Shown: positions 46,397 to 57,620 of the stretch, piece after piece
Position numbering within the stretch: position 1 is the first letter of the stretch
Layout of the letters: every line of letters starts with the position of its first letter
Assembly (NCBI GenBank): GCA_037176845.1
Contig: JAYKXP010000037.1
Span: forward strand, 310,001-374,000
Reading direction: 5' to 3'
Source of the DNA: Paramarasmius palmivorus
Lineage: Eukaryota > Basidiomycota > Agaricomycetes > Agaricales > Marasmiaceae
Length of the DNA stretch: 64,000 nt
The notes under the pieces: generated by a model
Told to the model about the DNA's origin: nothing
Seen by the model: only the letters and a program-made list of their open reading frames with translations
Database searches by the model: none
Translations under genes and position numbers: made by a program

Positions 46397-46954
46397 CTAC
46401 AGACTAGGCTTCATACCAGTACTCTTTGTTTGCAAAGAGATTTCCTTCAGCCAGCTGCATTTATTTTCTAGGTGCAGCGCTTTACGCGGTTCTGTTCAGG
46501 AAAGGGATTAGCCAAAGCAGGTTTAATTAGACAGAGAAAGGAAGCTACGAACGCCAGTCATGCGGGTCATTCACCATCGATACGGGCAGGATGATGATAT
46601 CACTCCTCGGTACATCTGCGTCGGTACTGGGACGAAGAAACATCGTAGATCCACAGTTTGAGCAGAACGAGCGCGTTAGAATCCGACCACTAGCAGTACC
46701 ACTGTCTTTGTACTCTTTGAGTAGTTCCGCGCCTTGTGTAACCGTAACATTCTGAGGAAGGAAGCGGGGTTAGTAAGGGTATACCAAACTGGCGCTTAGT
46801 GATGCACCTCTGTCTTGAAGAAGGTATTTGCCAGGAACGCGGAACCGCTAGACTTTTTGCAGTTCAAACAGTGACAGATCGTATAGGTGAATGGGTCACC
46901 GACAACCTTCACCAAGATACCTCTACAGAGGCAGGAAGCCATTCGCGTCGTCAT
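46397..46954 (-). CDS. GFA/CENP-V-domain protein
   Basis: Exons 46954-46808, 46751-46553 and 46491-46397 give 146 aa, the normal size of a single GFA (glutathione-dependent formaldehyde-activating enzyme-like) domain. Zinc ligands are visible as C.C in SCLCRG, CHCLNCKK with SSGSAF, and CSNCGST. DWQPRK and the C-terminal NKCSWL also fit the family. Many such proteins have no tested activity; some form S-hydroxymethylglutathione and others have unknown carbon-sulfur chemistry. The frame upstream of the ATG belongs to the last coding part of the neighbouring carrier gene only by chance. Confidence 0.87.
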
Positions 46955-47250
46955 GATGGTGGTCGAGAAGAGAATCAGGAGCTCGGAGCCGGTTATGTCA
47001 ACCCCGAACTTTCTAAGGTCACGGGCGCAAGTAAAAACCTGAACAAAACATCCAAACATTGAGCGGGGCAAGTCTAATGATACAACAGCCAGTTCTGTTC
47101 GTCTACCGAATGGGATGCACAAAAAATCCCATTGGGAAAGAGTATCGTTATCAGTAAGCAGTAAACAGTTCGAACATATAATAGATTCTATGCATGAAAT
47201 CAAAGCGATAAATGTATTCGTACTTTTCGTGCCCCCCCCCACTCTATCGT

Positions 47251-48488
47251 TTAGACGTATTGTCCGAAGAAGGGAATGAGTGACTGTGCCAGCGTGTAGC
47301 TGAAGATGAGCTTGGGGCCAACAACGATGATCTACAACATGCACTTGGTCAGCAAACTCGACAACGTGAGGTAGCGGAACGCTTGCCTTGGGTGTAAGAC
47401 CCTTGAAAAGCGCGGTAGCACCCTCATTCTTGACCAAATCCTTTATAATCGTGACACCCGACACCTTGCTCTCAAAGTTGGCGTTTTGGATTCTGGTCTT
47501 GATGGTATCGAGAGGTGCTGCGACGGTGATGGAGGCTACAGCTCCACCAATGGAAGCAATGAAATTCTGCGTCCATGTAGCCTTGGAGTAATCTTGAACA
47601 CCTAGCACGTAGTCTTTTGTGAAGGCAGATGCACCGAATAGCTGAGAAAGAAGAGGTCGGCTTAAAAGTAGAACATGTGTGAAACCAGGAGAGGACATAC
47701 TGCGAAACTACCAGGTGCATTCCGTGCCATCGTCCATCCCCATCCACGATACAGAGCCGTACCTTCCTCAGCAACAATCCGGAAAATACCACGACCACGG
47801 AAAGCCTCAGGGTTGACCTGACGCTTAATCTTCAGGACATCGAGGGGTAGCAGAACCTATGTCACCAGAGGCAAAATTAGCTCTCCAAACTTCCTTCCAA
47901 CACGCCTTAGCTCCACATACCACTTCACCAATCCCCGTCAAGCTATATATTCGATCGTTCGTCAGACACGCCGAACACACACCGAGAAAACAGCGTACCT
48001 TCCAGCTGTCGCCTGCATCATCAACTTTCCTTTCCGTTCTCCAAATGTATTGGTAAAGTTGGATTTGAAATGTTGGTTGATCAGGTCATTGAACCAGGGC
48101 TGACCGCCAAACTTGTATATCCGCTGAGCGACCTTGTATCCCGCAGCATACCCAAGACCAGGGAAGAGAGAGACGAGCTTTTTGCCGAAGGTTGCGGTAG
48201 CGTAGTCTCGGAAGATGATGGTTGATAATGTGGATGCAGAGACCTAAGCATGGTTCAATGACTCGTCAGCACAGCCAGAACGCGAGACGCGCACCTTGGC
48301 CTTGTTACTCATCAACCGTTTCGCAACGGTGTCCACAGGGTGGAAGATGAGCAGCTCAGCGATACCTGTTCACGAACTCGTCACGAAACTGCGAAAAACG
48401 ACACGACTTTTTCTGACATACCGGATGTACCCGACCCAAGAACACGAGCAGTTCCAGACTCTTTTCCCTTTCCTGTTGGTGGAGACAT
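47251..48488 (-). CDS. YHM2: Mitochondrial carrier, YHM2-like (citrate/2-oxoglutarate)
   Basis: The protein starts at 48488 (MSPPTGKGKES) and ends FFGQYV. Three mitochondrial-carrier signatures are visible: HPVDTVAKR, LPLDVLKIKR and APLDTIKTR, one per repeat of two membrane helices. The first exons are 48488-48422 and 48365-48295. The overall layout, with RGWGWTMARNAPGSFALFG in the middle, fits Yhm2-type carriers that exchange citrate and 2-oxoglutarate across the inner membrane and help supply cytosolic NADPH. The last intron starts with GC (CCCAAG|GCAAGC at 47386). The 3' end is followed by a run of ten C on the plus strand near 47231. Confidence 0.87.
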
Positions 48489-48882
48489 GATACTTTGAAT
48501 GAAGGATAGGTCTAGGGGAGAGGGGGTTTAAATAAAGAGTGGTTGGAGTGCTGTGGTCTGTGGTTGCTGTCAGACCGGGGCGGTTCTGGCACGGAGGTGT
48601 AAACGGTGAAAAATTTAAAGGCTGTCAAACGGTTTCGTAACGGGTGCCGGTGAGTCGAGACCCAGATAAGATTATCTTATCAGCTTTCGGGTTTTCGGGT
48701 TTTCCGTCCGGCAGATCCACAAACTCTACTTTCAAGTTCTGAATCTTAAGTTCAAAGTTCGACTATTCAAGCTAGTAATCTACAAGAAACCTAACAGTAT
48801 CCCAGTCCTCAAGAGAATCTTCTGAGCAAGAAGTTTTCATATGTCTATGAGTCTATTACGCCAAGTTAATCCCTCAACAGCA

Positions 48883-50352
48883 TCAAGCCAAAGTCGGCGT
48901 GTTCTCAGCATAATATTCGTTGTTATCTATGAAAAAGGTGTTCAGCTCGTCATTCATGCATGACGAAAAGACTTACCAGCGTTGCTTATAGCTTTGTCCG
49001 GATCAGTCTGTGCAAGAGTCATGGCATCCTCGTGTCCATAGACATAGTCGCCCGTGTGGCCGATCGAAAAGAAGTGTGAAGATTCATGCACGATTGTTCC
49101 TGCCTGTCATAAAGAGGTAAAGTAAACTTAACGCCGTCAAAACATATGCAGACATACCTTTGAATCTGTTCCCGTCATAGGCGCCGTCCAAAACGAATCT
49201 AAGGTCAAAGTTAGCCTGTTCCATAGTAAAGTTCTAGCTCAAGGTAAAACCCACTACAAAGATGAATAGTCCCAAATCTGCAAAGTATCTCAGAATAGAA
49301 CGGTATATATCACCGAAAATATACTACACTCACCGATCAGGATACACAAATGCATACGAATCACTCGTGCACGAGCAATCATAGTGGAATTGTTCCGGAA
49401 CCGATCCGTTCAGAAGCATATTCGAAAAGTGACTGGTGACTTTACTAGCACGAGCTGTAGTATAATCACCGAACCATGTCGTATATCTAGGTGTGGCTGC
49501 TGTGTTTCCCAAGGTATAGCTATAAAAACGAAAGTTATATTAACCCCCGAGTCAAACACCCAACGATGACTCGGATACACGACTCACGATAACGTGTCCA
49601 CAGCATATTGATGAGCCAACGAAGCAGCCATAGTTATATCATCTTGCTGTGCAGCTGTACAATTCCCCAAGAAAACGATCCGCTTGGAAAGGCGCGAAAC
49701 TGGCGTAGAGCGCTTATCGACAGCTAATCTTCCCGAAAGAGTGAAGGTATGAGCAGCCGGCGCTCGAGAAGCCCGAATAAGCACCGCTTGCTGTATGCCC
49801 TCGTCGACATAATGAAAAGCATCCGAGGCATCGATATTGTACGTTCCCACTGCAGAGGACGTAAAGTTATACGCGGACGACACTATGAACGGGATAATCA
49901 GAGAACGACGACATACGCGCAAGTCACTCACAATCATGTTCGACAGTGATGGATTCTCCAGGGGCAAGAACCGTAAAAGAAGCCGGGTCGTTTATCTTGA
50001 CGACTTGAGACGGAACATACTTCACCATCATACCGTTGAATGCGGGTGAAGATGAAAGTGAACCAGCATCGGACCGTGATATTGTAAATGTATTGGTGGG
50101 ATCCGTTGATAGCACACCACGGGGATCATTCAAGAGCTTCACAACTTGGTCTCCCGTGTTGGTGACCGTAGCGAGAACCTTCAGATTATCGACGTTTTCT
50201 ACGGCGGTGGAACCTGGTGACGTGAGCATCACGAGTACAGGAAAAGACTAGGACGTACCGGTGAGGTGCAAGAGCAATTGCGGTGAAGCAAAAGCTGTAC
50301 TCGCCGAGAACGACAAAGCTGCGAGAAGAGCACAAGTCGAAGAAGATAACAT
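48883..50352 (-). CDS. Secreted deuterolysin-type metalloprotease (M35, peptidyl-Lys type)
   Basis: The start MLSSSTCALLAALSFSAS is a signal peptide. A propeptide-like beta domain follows (VENVDNLKVLATVTNTGD). The mature enzyme has IVFLGNCTAAQQDDI, YDCSC, RFGTIHLCNSFW and the zinc site HESSH followed by GHTGDYVYG, the third ligand being the Asp of the aspzincin signature. Peptidyl-Lys metalloendopeptidases of mushrooms cut on the N-terminal side of lysine. The exon holding GTIHLC is only about 25 nt. The protein ends NEYYAENTPTLA. It is probably secreted for nitrogen acquisition. Confidence 0.92.
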
Positions 50353-50400
50353 GTCGGCTTGGGTAGTCGAGATGATGTTGAACTTGAACGTTTCCTTTGC

Positions 50401-50408
50401 ATTATATA
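50401..50408 (-). promoter_or_regulatory. TATA box of the M35 protease gene
   Basis: On the minus strand TATATAAT lies 49-56 bp upstream of the start codon, a good core promoter position with a short leader. The rest of 50410-51640 holds no gene that I can support. Confidence 0.6.
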
Positions 50409-51648
50409 CACCTCCTACCTCTCCTCTCACACGGAGGTAAGAATTCCGTGTACGAGCATGGGGATAACACCAGCGACCGCCCTATTCCATAACACTAACC
50501 AAAGATATCAATTTCAGCCAATAGCATGTCTAGGATCCGTGCTCCAGGCATTCCGAACTATCAAGAAGTAATAAGACCGAGGGTGAGCGAGAGTGAGAGG
50601 TGCCTTGAAGTTGTCAGCACCCCGACAAACGCGTGAAAGCACGAACGCTAGCGCGAAAAGTGCCCTCAAATACGTTCGGTACCCCTCTTCCCGAGTGATA
50701 CGGCGGATGAGTGTTTGTAAGTGAGAAGAAGAATCTATTGTCGAGGAACCATCTCGTGTCTTATCATACGGCCCGACATTTATGGTGGGTGGCGGTGGAT
50801 TTTATGGCGCGAAAGGAAGTTCCGAAGTGTATTGAGCTTGTGTCATTTTGAGGCGATAAGCTTTGAGAATGATGTATTTGAATAGAAGGGAGTGCCATCG
50901 TTGGGAGTTTTTAGATTTTAGATTCCAAAGAGGGGGAATAGGGCAGAAAGAGGTTGATGATGACGTTGAGAAAAAGCCAAAGATAGGTCAAGTTCTCTCA
51001 CCGTACTTTTCGTGCATCGATACTGTCATCGAGACTTGGTTCTTGAGTCATATCTGCGTCGGAAGAGAAGATATCCCATAATATGTACCCTGTTAAAGGA
51101 GGTCAACATAAAGTGCAGAGCGTGGTGAGGAACTAACGGGCCTGGATTGATAAATTGAAGGAAGTTGAGGCCAGGGGAAGAGACATCTTACCGGCTTCTC
51201 AAGTCTCGACGGATGCGCCCTGGGACCTCGGGATGTCACACAATTCTGGAGCAGTATCCACGCCGAGGCCTTTGCTCTGGGAAGGGCTCTGGCGGTAATA
51301 GAGTTTAAAGCGAGAAGATGGTGGTTATCTCGTGAGATGTGATTCGGAACGCGAGCGCCATGTGGTCATTTTTGCCACGTGATACGTAGACGCGCTTTGG
51401 CATAGCCCAATGCCCATGGTCCCAGGCAGGGCGATTCGCATCCTGACCACCAGGTTCCAGCGGCATTCATGATCCTGCTTTGCTCAACTTGGGCTATGGA
51501 TATTGCAGATGACATGAGGATACTATACAAGGGACGACATCGAACCTGAAACATTAAAAGTCTGTGCGTTAAAGTAAACATGGTCATATCCAGGGACAAG
51601 TTACAGCAGGCTACGCGCTCAATGCGGCTGACGGTCAACAGCATGACA

Positions 51649-52293
51649 TCAATCATCTCTCCTGATCTTCTCAACGTAAATGAAAGTAATGAGGATATGA
51701 TCCACCATATGTTCTCCGAGTGGAAAGATTTCCAGTACACCTCTTCGTTTCTTCGTGATTATACCCATATTACTCTGATGGAACTTTGCAATCGGAGTCT
51801 TGCTTCCGTCGTTCAGAGTCAGCTAGAGATCTGTTAGCTACTTTATGATGCTCAAGGAAGAAAACCGAACCGTTGAGCTGGATGACCCAAGATCCCACTT
51901 GTATTCGCTACCATCGGGTGCGGTGAAGATGTAATTGCTACGTATCCGTGAGGGTTCGCACTCAAGCTACACCGATGAGTGTACGTACCGGTCCAACAGC
52001 TTCCCTGACCAACCTTCAGAGTAGAAAAAGTGCCTTGTATCCATCTGTTGATCCAAGATATGTATCGTCGAGGATGAAAACGTCCTCCAATCAATCCTTC
52101 CCAAGCTAGCAAATCGTTCCTTCCCAGCAGCCTCAAGATTACGCTGCGGAATGCCAAGGTCTGCGGGGAGAACTTTGCTGATAGTGGTCGAGCCTGTAAC
52201 GAAAGGCGAAGGTGTTTTGACTTTGTAGATCGCTCGACCGGTATCATCAGAGTAGGTTGCGTTGAGATAGTTGCAGGAGAGATGTAGCTTCAT
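51649..52293 (-). CDS. DUF6593 family protein, copy 2
   Basis: Exons 52293-51989, 51937-51871 and 51822-51649 give 181 aa. Without the first intron (51 nt) an in-frame TAG would cut the protein, so the intron is needed. It sits at the same place as in the paralog at 37378. Key stretches are MKLHLSCNYLNATYSDD, NYIFTAPDGSEYKWDLG and EIFPLGEHMVDHILITFIY. The two genes are about 14 kb apart on opposite strands. The function is unknown. Confidence 0.82.
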
Positions 52294-52718
52294 GGTTCTG
52301 GTTGAAAGGGTAGGTAAGATGTCTGAGCTGGCCTTAGCTAGACCATATTCCTGTCAACTCACAGCCCTATGAGTGTAGCGCCAGGCCTTTTGGAGTTTAT
52401 CAGCCTACACCATGCGTAATTAGGATATATTGACGAGTAGAGCGCTAGTGACTGCTTACCAGTAGGCTTACCATTCTTCATGCTGTCGCGGTACACTGGT
52501 ACATCGTGGGCGAAAGAATCGGAGATGTCGGTGTTTACCAACTGCCGAGCTGGCAAAAATGGCCTGCCCTAAAGCACGTTTTCCTCGACGTAAACATTTA
52601 CAAATGAAAATCTACTCCCTTCACCTCTTACCCTTTGCACCACGGCCCTCGAAGCATTAGCTTGCTTCAACCCCCTCCGTCTGGCTCTTCCGAACCCGAA
52701 CCCTGAAATACCAACGAA
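52294..52718. other. Intergenic region between DUF6593 and eIF2A starts
   Basis: The two genes diverge here. A minus-strand frame (52359-52556) reads LVNTDISDSFAHDVPVYRD and has a coding flavour, but no complete gene can be built. Confidence 0.4.
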
Positions 52719-55067
52719 ATGTCCGCTCAAATCTCCCAACAATACGCATGTAAGTTTTTCCCCGATTTTTTCTGATTTTTCTGATACCAAATATAACCGG
52801 TTAACCCTAGTTCGTGCCCAAAAATCCATTGGCCTCGTCGGTGGATCACCAGACTATAAACCTGTGGAAGGATTCGTTGCTCCAGATGCTACTGCTCGCA
52901 CCTACAATTACAGTGCTGACGGAAGACTATACGCTTATGCATTGCCATCGGTGTACGTTAACCCCCAGAAAACGTGTCGTCCTTGCGTTTGTCTCACCAC
53001 ATCCCCATCCTAGTGTACGAATCTTCCAGGCGGAGGGTGCCCAACTCCTGCAAGAACTCACTATCCCCAACATCATCGAATTCAACTTTTCACCTCGAGG
53101 AACCTACATCTCCACATGGGAGCGTCCACTCAAACTAGAAGATGGCTCACAACATAAAAACCTACGAGTCTTTTCTGTCTCCACCGGGGAGGAACTCATC
53201 GCTCTCAGTCAAAAGTCTCAAGAGGGTTGGGATCTTCAATACACGATATCAGAGTCACATGCAGTGAGGTTGGTTGGGCAAGAAATACAGGTGTTCAGGC
53301 CTGCGGAATGGGGAAAGGGTGTTATTGATAAGCTTAAGGTCGAAGGTGCTACTGCGATCACCTTGAGTCCTGGGCTTAACCCTTCTGTAGCTGTGTTCGT
53401 ACCAGAGAAAAAGGTGCGTGGTGTTCCATATCATTTTTTGATCGCAGCCCCCTTACACTGCTTTTTTACAGGGCGCCCCGGCCAGTGTCAAAGTGTACGG
53501 ACTCGTCTCATTGGCGTCGAGTCCACCATCGTGTCAGAAAACGTTCTACAAAGCCGACCGTTGTCAATTAAAGTGGAACACCCTCGGTACCCAGCTCCTC
53601 GTGCTCACCCAAACCGACGTGGACAACTCCAACAAGAGCTACTACGGAGAGACAGGGCTCTACCTACTCAGTGCCGCAGGGAACTTTGATTGTCGGGTCA
53701 CTTTAGACAAAGAAGGTCCCATCCATGATTTCGCATGGAGCCCAAACTCGAAAGAGTTTGGTGTCGTTTATGGATGTAAGTCCTCACCCCATACCATACC
53801 ACTTCGTCCCCGTATTAACTCGATTCCTCCTCAGACATGCCCGCCAAAACGACCCTATTCGACCAACGCGTCCGCGCAGTCCACTCCTTCGACTCCGCAC
53901 CCTACAACTTCATCTCCTTCAACCCCCAAGGCCGATTCCTCGCTCTCGCCGGTTTCGGTAACCTAGCAGGCAAAATCGATATCTGGGATCGTCGGTCTTT
54001 GTCATCACCTACCTCGGCGAAACTATGCACAATCGACGCACCGAATACATCGTATTGCGAATGGTCCCCTGATGGGAGGTTCCTTTTGACGGCGACGCTT
54101 TCGCCGAGGTTGAGAGTGGATAATGGGATTAAGATTTGGCATGCGTCGGGGACGTTGGTACATATCCAACTTACGGATGAACTATACCAAACGTCGTGGA
54201 GACCTATCCCCATCGACCAGGTTACGCAAATCCCAACCAACGGCCCTAATAACGGTCTCGGCGTCGCTCCGCCCCCCAGTGCGGCATTACGTGCCCTTGA
54301 AGCGCAAGGCGGACTTAAAAAGTCCCCTGCGCCTGGAGCCAAACCCGCTGGAGCGTATCGACCTCCTGGGGCGAGAGGTCTAGCGACCCCAGCGATATTT
54401 AAGAGAGAGGATGAGGGGGGTACGCCGACTGGGTCGGGGGCTAATACGCCTCAGAGGGGGTATAGTCCTGCACCGAATGCTAGTGGACGGGGGGGTAGGT
54501 ATGTTCCTGGAGCTGGGGGTGCTAATGGGGATGGACATGGGAGGCAGAATGGGCGGCATCATGGGCAAAGTCCGTCGAGACCTGGGAATGCTAGGAATGA
54601 TTCTGGGGGGAAGGAGAAGGAGAAAGGTGAAGGTGGGAGGAAGAGGAATAAGGGTGCGAAGAAGGGTCAGGGTGCTGGCGGTGCTGGTGAGAAGGCGGCG
54701 GAAGGGAAGGCGGATGGGGATGTCGTAGCCCCTGTTCCTGTTCCTGTTGCGATGAAGATGAATATCGCTGCACCTGCGATATCCCTGGAGCAAGATGCTG
54801 CTCTCCTAACGCCTCTTACGCCTGGTGGAGGTGATAGTTCGCTTGATCCTATTGCGAAGAAGGTTAGGAATTTGACTAAGAAGGTGTGTCTCCCTTGCGT
54901 GTGTTTGATGTACATATACTGACGTGTATGGGGTACAGTTAAAAGCCATTGAAGAACTTAAAGAAAAGGCTAAACGCGGCGAACGACTCGAGGCGACGCA
55001 GATCAAGAAGATGGAGGGTGAAGCTGACCTGAGGAAGGAGCTTACGGCGCTTGGTGCTCCTGCGTAA
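52719..55067 (+). CDS. EIF2A: Translation initiation factor eIF2A
   Basis: Exons 52719-52749, 52811-52952, 53014-53413, 53472-53775, 53835-54883 and 54939-55067 give 684 aa. The beta-propeller is clear from its blades (VGGSPDYKPVEG, NIIEFNFSPRGTY, GPIHDFAWSPNSKEFGVVYGYMPAK, ISFNPQGRFLALAGFGNL). In the family it is followed by an interaction tail. The tail here is Gly/Asn/Lys-rich, followed by a coiled coil (LKAIEELKEKAKRGERLEATQI). eIF2A is a cytosolic factor that can deliver initiator tRNA to 40S subunits in a GTP-independent way or act in non-AUG initiation. The Gly-rich tail of about 150 residues is the least conserved part. Confidence 0.94.
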
Positions 55068-55211
55068 TACCTGTACTTAAGGATGGACACGTTATTAGGT
55101 CGGGGCAGGCTTCTCGGTGGTCACCCTGCTGTTTTCTTGTATAGGCTAAGGAATTTATAAATTGAAAGTATATCTTCGGTTTACATCATGCAAAGTCGTC
55201 AAGCGATAGAT

Positions 55212-57329
55212 CTAATTCGTAACACCATCCACATCTTTAACATACCCAACATCAACCCAATTCCTCATCGTTTCGCCATATCGGATCGTCAGCACCAGAA
55301 GTCTACACACCAAACCACACCACACACCCATTAGCCCCCAGTCCAAGTAAAAAGGAGAAAAAGGAGAAGAAACACACCCAAACCCAGCCCAAGCACACCC
55401 CGCCGCAATCGCATTCGTTCCCAACACTCCGATGGTGTTGATCATTGGTGTTATGGCTGAGACGGCGAATGATGTTAGGAAGGCTCGCAGGGCGCTATTT
55501 TGCCAGTTTTTGTTAGCGTTGTATTGGGGGTAAAGGGGTGAAGAAAATGGGGGTAAGGAGAAGAAGGAACCACTCACTAATTCGCAGCAATCCCCTCAGC
55601 ACCTTTAACCTGCAATATATCCACGATATATGTCGATGATGGGTTGAGTACCATGTCGATCTACGTTTCTTATCTCAGCTTTCTTTACCCCCAACCCCAA
55701 CGTAAAACAAAAAAGAAAGAAAAAAAAACACGCACACCAAACCCATTCCCAAACAAAAAAACCATATTCATCCCCAACCCAACCATCCCCGGGACATAGC
55801 GCGTCGTCAGCCCGACTCCCAGCGTTGAGAGGGGTACGAGGGTCGCTCCGCCGAGAAGGGAGGCGCGGAGGCGGTCTTCTGGGTACCATTTCCCGTGGCG
55901 TTGTTTTCGGAGCTGGGAGATTATTTTGTCGGAGAGGTGGCCTGCTATTGGGGCTCCGACTTCCGGTGTAGTGGTTAGTAGGTGTTTTGGTGTTGGGGGT
56001 AGTTGGGGGAAGAAGGGGTAAGGGAGACGTACAGAATTTCCCGAGCCCCTGTGGGCAATAGAGCAAGCCGAGGAAGGCTTTGTTGGTTATACCGTATCGG
56101 GCGGCGATGGTGTATGGTAGTGGTATTAGGTTTGCTGTGCTGGCTCGTTAGTTTCTAAAGGATGTAGATGTGGGGCAGATGAGGACGTACCGTAATCAGT
56201 GAACAAAATCAACGTTCCAGCCAACGACTACCACACCCAACCCATTAACCCCCAAAGCACACCCAAACGAAAGAAAGCGTACCACAGCAGCAATATTCGG
56301 ACTCCTCAACATCCCCAACGTCTCAAACGGGTTAAACCACGCTATATAAACATCTTCTCTTCCCAGCTCCGCACGGTGTTTATCGATACCTCTACTTCCT
56401 GGCATACTGGTTTCGGGGAAGTACATGAACATCCAGAGGAAGGCGAGGAGACCGGCGATGCCGAGGCAGAGTTGGGTTGTTCGCCAGGAGGCGAGGTGCA
56501 TTATTAGGCCTGCGGAAGGGGTGTTAGTGGTTAGTGGTTGTGTTGGGGGTATTGAGAAGGGAAGGGAAGGGATGGGGTAAGTACCTCCGACCATAGGTGC
56601 GAGTGATGGACCGATTAGACATGCCTGAACCAGAACGTCAGTGTGAGAGGTAACTGAAGAAAGGGAACGTACAGCAAAAAAGATACCCATCGCCATACCC
56701 CTCTCTTCCAACGCGTAAATATCACCAATAACACCTGCACCTACAGAAAGACCTGAAGAAACACCAAACGTTTGGATGAATCGCCATGTCATTAGTGTGG
56801 GGACTGTTTGTGCGTATGCTACGCCTAGGGAGCCGATGCAGAGTAGGGGGAGGCCGAAGAGGTATATGGGGCGGCGGCCGTCTGCGTCGAGTGGTCAGTG
56901 TGGGGAAGGGGTATGGGGAAGGGAGACGAACAAAAACTGGCAAAAGAAGCGCCCATAAGACCGCCTATGCAACCGGCGAGAACGGATATGCTAACTGCGA
57001 GGCTGGAAGCGAGGGAAGTTAGGCCGGGGTAGAGAGAACGAGACACGAGACACACCTGACTACGTCTGCAGTGGTGTCCAAATCTTTTGCGATTTCTGGT
57101 ATCGATGGTAGGAATGATCCAGAGACGAAGACTACATTCATAGGGTTAGTTGCAAGCCAAACGAGTAGAAAACCCATCTCGTACGTGGTATCAACCCAAC
57201 ATAAGAAACCTGAGCCAATATATGAGTTTTCTGGCTTTTGGAGAACCGGTCAAAGATGGCATGTTTGACATTGACGATCTCTGGGTCTTCGACGAGAAGA
57301 GGTGTTTGTTCTGTCACTTCTGCTGCCAT
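55212..57329 (-). CDS. MFS transporter, DHA1-type
   Basis: Twelve exons give 473 aa (57329-57185, 57131-57056, 57002-56932, 56881-56673, 56624-56585, 56509-56283, 56227-56191, 56134-56033, 55959-55736, 55660-55578, 55494-55378, 55302-55212). Typical pieces are VSYVGLIPLFVSGSFLPSIP in the first helix, the loop GRRPIYLFGLP, RFIQTFGVSSGLSVGAGVIG, and GPSLAPMVGG for motif C. The second half starts at LTNK-like YGITNKAFLG and ends at WVDVGYVKDVDG. Such plasma-membrane proton antiporters export drugs or small metabolites. The substrate cannot be told. The protein is slightly short for the family (usually about 500-550 aa). Confidence 0.85.
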
Positions 57330-57620
57330 CAGACCTCTGAGATGGGGAAGAACAAGAACCCCGAAACGACGAGTTGGGGGTTTAAATAACAGAACCGTGA
57401 AAACCGTCAAAATCTGCCCAGATATCCGCCTGACCACATTTTCTCTTGGAATTCGGGCCGACCCCCAAATGGACAGATGTCAAGTCTAGCGAGGGATATC
57501 AGGACATTGCTGTTGTCAATTGATGTTGTTGGGAACGTTGTGGACGATGAGGAAAGGTGTGTGGACGTCGTGAGCAAAGCGCTTTGGTTTCTCCGACGTT
57601 TTTCCTGTTTTTTGACCACC
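57330..57620. promoter_or_regulatory. Divergent intergenic region (MFS / 57621 gene)
   Basis: The 291 bp between two divergent start codons should hold both promoters. I see no clear TATA box. Confidence 0.4.

Noticed and set aside
46955..47698. A 300-codon minus-strand frame joining carrier-like and GFA-like segments
   Set aside because: The carrier part and the GFA part belong to two genes with their own introns. The junction sequence is intronic and intergenic and only happens to be open.
51967..52293. Premature stop in DUF6593 copy 2 (pseudogene reading)
   Set aside because: A 51-nt intron with good splice sites, at the position used by the paralog, removes the stop and restores the conserved FTAPDG..YKW segment.
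54411..54793. Long Gly/Arg- and Pro/Arg-rich frames on both strands inside eIF2A
   Set aside because: They are shadows of the Gly/Asn/Lys-rich tail of eIF2A in other frames.
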